Assembly (NCBI GenBank): GCA_003514305.1 | Contig: DORE01000088.1 | Coordinates: 1 to 7,767, forward strand | DNA length: 7,767 nucleotides | Direction: 5' to 3' | Source: Gammaproteobacteria bacterium | Lineage (GTDB): Bacteria; Pseudomonadota; Gammaproteobacteria; Pseudomonadales; Pseudohongiellaceae | Shown: positions 5,940-7,767 of the stretch, piece by piece | How positions within the stretch are numbered: position 1 is the stretch's first letter | Layout of the letters: each line of letters begins with the position of its first letter | Notes under the pieces: model-generated | What the model saw: the letters and a program-made list of their open reading frames with translations, nothing else | Database searches by the model: none | What the model was told of the DNA's origin: nothing | Position numbers and translations under genes: made by a program

Positions 5940-6025
5940 ACGCGAAACAAGGTAAGATTCCAGGTGTCTGCAAGGTGAGCGGGATTGCTATGATGCCTGA
6001 AATAAAAAGCGCATCGCTGCCATAA
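5936..6025 (+). CDS. Possible small ORF coupled to GIY-YIG gene (29 aa)
   Basis: The ATG overlaps the TGA of the GIY-YIG gene (ATGA at 5936-5939) and is preceded by a long purine run with AGGAGG- and GAGGG-like sites 5-13 bases upstream, among the best ribosome sites in the window. The frame encodes 29 residues starting MNAKQGKIPG and ends in TAA at 6023-6025. I recognise no family and see no membrane segment. After the stop the same frame stays open for 14 codons to a TGA at 6068, which could mean a decayed longer gene. The purine run also encodes the KEEGGKR tail of the upstream protein, so the ribosome site may be coincidental. Confidence 0.35.
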   Translation: MNAKQGKIPGVCKVSGIAMMPEIKSASLP

Positions 6026-6038
6026 ATACCCCCGTCGG

Positions 6039-6090
6039 GCAAGTTGCAAGCCTTGGCTTGCGCGATCTGATCCGGCACAGCCAAACTTGC
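6039..6090 (+). promoter_or_regulatory. Nested stem-loop upstream of the VOC gene
   Basis: An outer 7-bp stem pairs GCAAGTT (6039-6045) with AACTTGC (6084-6090). Directly stacked inside it is a second perfect hairpin, GCAAGC (6046-6051) with GCTTGC (6056-6061) around CTTG. The remaining 22 bases (6062-6083) form a single-stranded arm. No T tract follows directly, the nearest being TTTTT about 20 bases on, so it is a poor intrinsic terminator. It could be an RNA processing or leader element for the VOC message. I cannot match it to a known riboswitch class. Confidence 0.4.
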
Positions 6091-6136
6091 AAAACACAAT
6101 TTGGGAGCTTTTTAAGGACCCGTTATTGAGGCAATT

Positions 6137-6538
6137 ATGCTGTCGATTTCTGCTATTGATCACATCGTGTTACGGGTGCGTTCGCTCGATAGGATGACTC
6201 GTTTTTATTGTGATGTGCTAGGCTGTGTTAAGGAGAGAGAGCTTGAGGACGTTGGTCTAGTGCAGTTGCGGGCAGGTGCCAGTCTGATTGACCTTGTCAC
6301 GATTGATGGTGAATTAGGGAAATCTGGTGGTATCGGGCCGGGTCATCAGGGTCGCAATCTGGATCATTTTTGTCTGAGCGTCTCTGACGTTTCGGAGGAG
6401 GAGTTGTGCGCATATTTGGTCAGGCAGTCCATTAATTTTTCTGGATTGTCGACGCGCTATGGCGCGAAGGGCTTCGGGCGATCGCTTTACTTGAACGATC
6501 CGGAAGGCAACACTGTCGAGCTGAAACTGACTATCTGA
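6137..6538 (+). CDS. VOC family (glyoxalase/bleomycin-resistance fold) protein
   Basis: The 133-residue protein is one VOC domain made of two beta-alpha-beta-beta-beta halves. The first half starts IDHIVLRVRSLDRMTRFYCDVLG with H9 as probable metal ligand; the second starts LDHFCLSV with H77 and ends YLNDPEGNTVELK with E128. The fourth ligand position, usually E in glyoxalase I, appears to be D52 (LIDLV). Members include glyoxalases, dioxygenases and antibiotic-binding proteins, and short single-domain forms like this one are mostly uncharacterised, so no substrate is assigned. GAGG 5 bases before the ATG supports the start. It follows the GIY-YIG gene by 197 bp containing a stem-loop, so it may have its own transcript. 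Its stop lies 9 bp from the convergent antiporter stop. Confidence 0.9.
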   Translation: MLSISAIDHIVLRVRSLDRMTRFYCDVLGCVKERELEDVGLVQLRAGASLIDLVTIDGELGKSGGIGPGHQGRNLDHFCLSVSDVSEEELCAYLVRQSINFSGLSTRYGAKGFGRSLYLNDPEGNTVELKLTI

Positions 6539-6547
6539 GGGTATGGT

Positions 6548-7767
6548 TCAGGAAGCAGGGATTGCATCAGTTGCCGTCCTGTCTGCAGGGACGATCTTGA
6601 AGTTGAGAAAGCCATAGATAGCGGCAATCACCGGGTTGATTAAGTTGAAAAAACAGTAGGGTAGGTAGGCGAAGGTGGCTACGCCCAGTGTGCTGGCCAT
6701 GTAGGCTCCGCAGGTGTTCCAGGGAATTAGTGGTGAGGTAATCGTACCAGCGTCTTCCAGCGTCCTGCTGAGGTTCTTCATATCTAGATTATGGTTTTGA
6801 AACTCTAATTTATACATCCTTCCAGGTAGCACGACGGAAATATACTGATCTGAGGTAATAAGATTCGCGCCGATACAGGTGAGCAACGTCGTGGCAATCA
6901 AACTACCGGTGCTGTTAACGAAAGAAAGCGCATAGTTCACAAGGCACTTCAGCAGTCCAGTATGGTCCATCACAGCCCCAAAAATCATCGCGCACAGAAT
7001 CAGCCATACAGTGTTAAGCATCGAGCTCATTCCTCCGCGAGTCATAAGATCATCCAGAGTCGCGTTCCCGCTGTTGAGTGAGAATCCATCAAACAAGGTT
7101 TGCCAGACTCCACGGAAATAAGCCAAAAATACATTTTGCGTATCGCCAGCCAGCGCTAGTACGGCAGCCCTTTGAAAAACTAGGGCGAGCAGCACTGCCA
7201 ACAAAGCGCCGGCAAGAATAGTCGGAACCGGAGGAAATTTCTTGTTGGCCATTATCAATAAGGTCAGTACAGGTAACAGCATGATTGGGTGAATAGTGAA
7301 GCTGTCTCTGATCAACTTCATAGTAAGTTCCAGGTCTGTGCTTACGGTATCCGCATCAATGTTTAAACCCATTAACGTAAAAAGAATCAAGGCGATCACA
7401 ATGCTTGGAATTGTTGTCCATAGCATGTGCCCGATATGCGAGAAAAGATCTGTGCCGGCGACTGCTGGTGCCAAATTCGTGGTTTCGGACAATGGAGACA
7501 GTTTGTCGCCAAAATAGGCTCCCGAGATTATCGCGCCGGCGGTTACTTCCATTGAGACCCCGAGCCCTCCTGCTGCGCCAATTAGTGCAATGCCAATGGT
7601 GCCTGCTACAGTCCAAGAAGAGCCAATGCTCAAGGAAACCAGAGCGCAAATGCCACAGCTCGCCGCGTAAAATATGGCAGGATCTAAAATCAGCAAGCTG
7701 TAGTAGATCATAGTCGGAACCGTCCCTGAAAGAATCCAGCTGCCGATCAGTAGTCCAACACAGAACA
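6548..7767 (-). CDS. NhaC-family Na+/H+ antiporter, N-terminus outside window
   Basis: NhaC-type carriers are inner-membrane secondary transporters that exchange external protons for internal sodium. About 405 residues are visible, against roughly 460-490 for complete members. The frame continues through the right edge: upstream of the internal ATG at 7711 it reads LLIGSWILSGTVPT, a conserved NhaC block, so that ATG is not the true start. Further signatures are LSPLSETTNLAPAVAGTDLF followed by HIGHMLWTTIPS, then SLNSGNATLDDLMTRGGM, and near the C-terminus LIPWNTCGAYMASTLGV and YLPYCFFNLINP. Many long hydrophobic stretches alternate with short polar loops, as expected for a polytopic protein. 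The family also contains carriers for other organic substrates, such as malate-lactate antiporters, so the exact substrate is not certain. Nothing indicates a broken gene; the promoter is off the window. Confidence 0.92.
   Translation of the reverse strand, partial: FCVGLLIGSWILSGTVPTMIYYSLLILDPAIFYAASCGICALVSLSIGSSWTVAGTIGIALIGAAGGLGVSMEVTAGAIISGAYFGDKLSPLSETTNLAPAVAGTDLFSHIGHMLWTTIPSIVIALILFTLMGLNIDADTVSTDLELTMKLIRDSFTIHPIMLLPVLTLLIMANKKFPPVPTILAGALLAVLLALVFQRAAVLALAGDTQNVFLAYFRGVWQTLFDGFSLNSGNATLDDLMTRGGMSSMLNTVWLILCAMIFGAVMDHTGLLKCLVNYALSFVNSTGSLIATTLLTCIGANLITSDQYISVVLPGRMYKLEFQNHNLDMKNLSRTLEDAGTITSPLIPWNTCGAYMASTLGVATFAYLPYCFFNLINPVIAAIYGFLNFKIVPADRTATDAIPAS

Noticed and set aside
5914..6099. 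Minus-strand frame of 61 codons with a hydrophobic C-terminus
   Set aside because: It needs a TTG start, has no clear ribosome site, and its 3' end is antisense to the GIY-YIG tail. The composition is passable but not enough to call a gene.

Overview
The window looks like a chromosomal stretch from a gammaproteobacterium. GreB and DinB resemble their E. coli counterparts closely, and the DUF1244 tail and the NhaC carrier fit that group. A marine lineage is possible, but nothing here fixes the genus. I see no rRNA, tRNA, IS element, CRISPR array or phage gene. The genes are mostly housekeeping, and the less ordinary material lies in the gaps between them.

Left edge (1-430): the C-terminal 53 codons of a DUF1244 protein run rightward and end at 162. 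A gap of about 270 bp follows that holds only ambiguous short reading frames. One of them starts in an ATGA overlap with the greB stop codon.

Minus-strand cluster (431-4407), in transcription order: a serA-type 3-phosphoglycerate dehydrogenase, serC, dinB and greB, with gaps of 25, 68 and 8 bp. SerA and SerC catalyse the first two steps of serine synthesis from 3-phosphoglycerate. SerC is also needed for pyridoxal phosphate synthesis in gammaproteobacteria. Both proteins look more like the SerA/SerC pairs of Firmicutes than like the classical enterobacterial enzymes. DinB (translesion polymerase IV) and GreB (rescue of backtracked RNA polymerase) follow on the same strand. A promoter-like sequence at 4444-4473 sets the serA start at 4407 rather than at the longer frame beginning at 4497.

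Plus-strand cluster (4683-6538): a possible 27-codon leader reading frame, a LACTB2-like metallo-beta-lactamase-fold hydrolase, an overlapping GIY-YIG nuclease-domain protein, a possible 29-residue ORF joined to it by an ATGA overlap, a structured gap of about 110 bp, and a small VOC (glyoxalase-fold) protein.

Right edge (6548-7767): an NhaC-family Na+/H+ antiporter on the minus strand. Its N-terminus lies outside the window, and it converges on the VOC gene with only 9 bp between the stop codons.

No clear new multi-gene system is visible. The best leads are the DinB-GreB pairing behind serine genes, the overlapping pair of predicted nucleases, and the short coupled reading frames at three gene borders.
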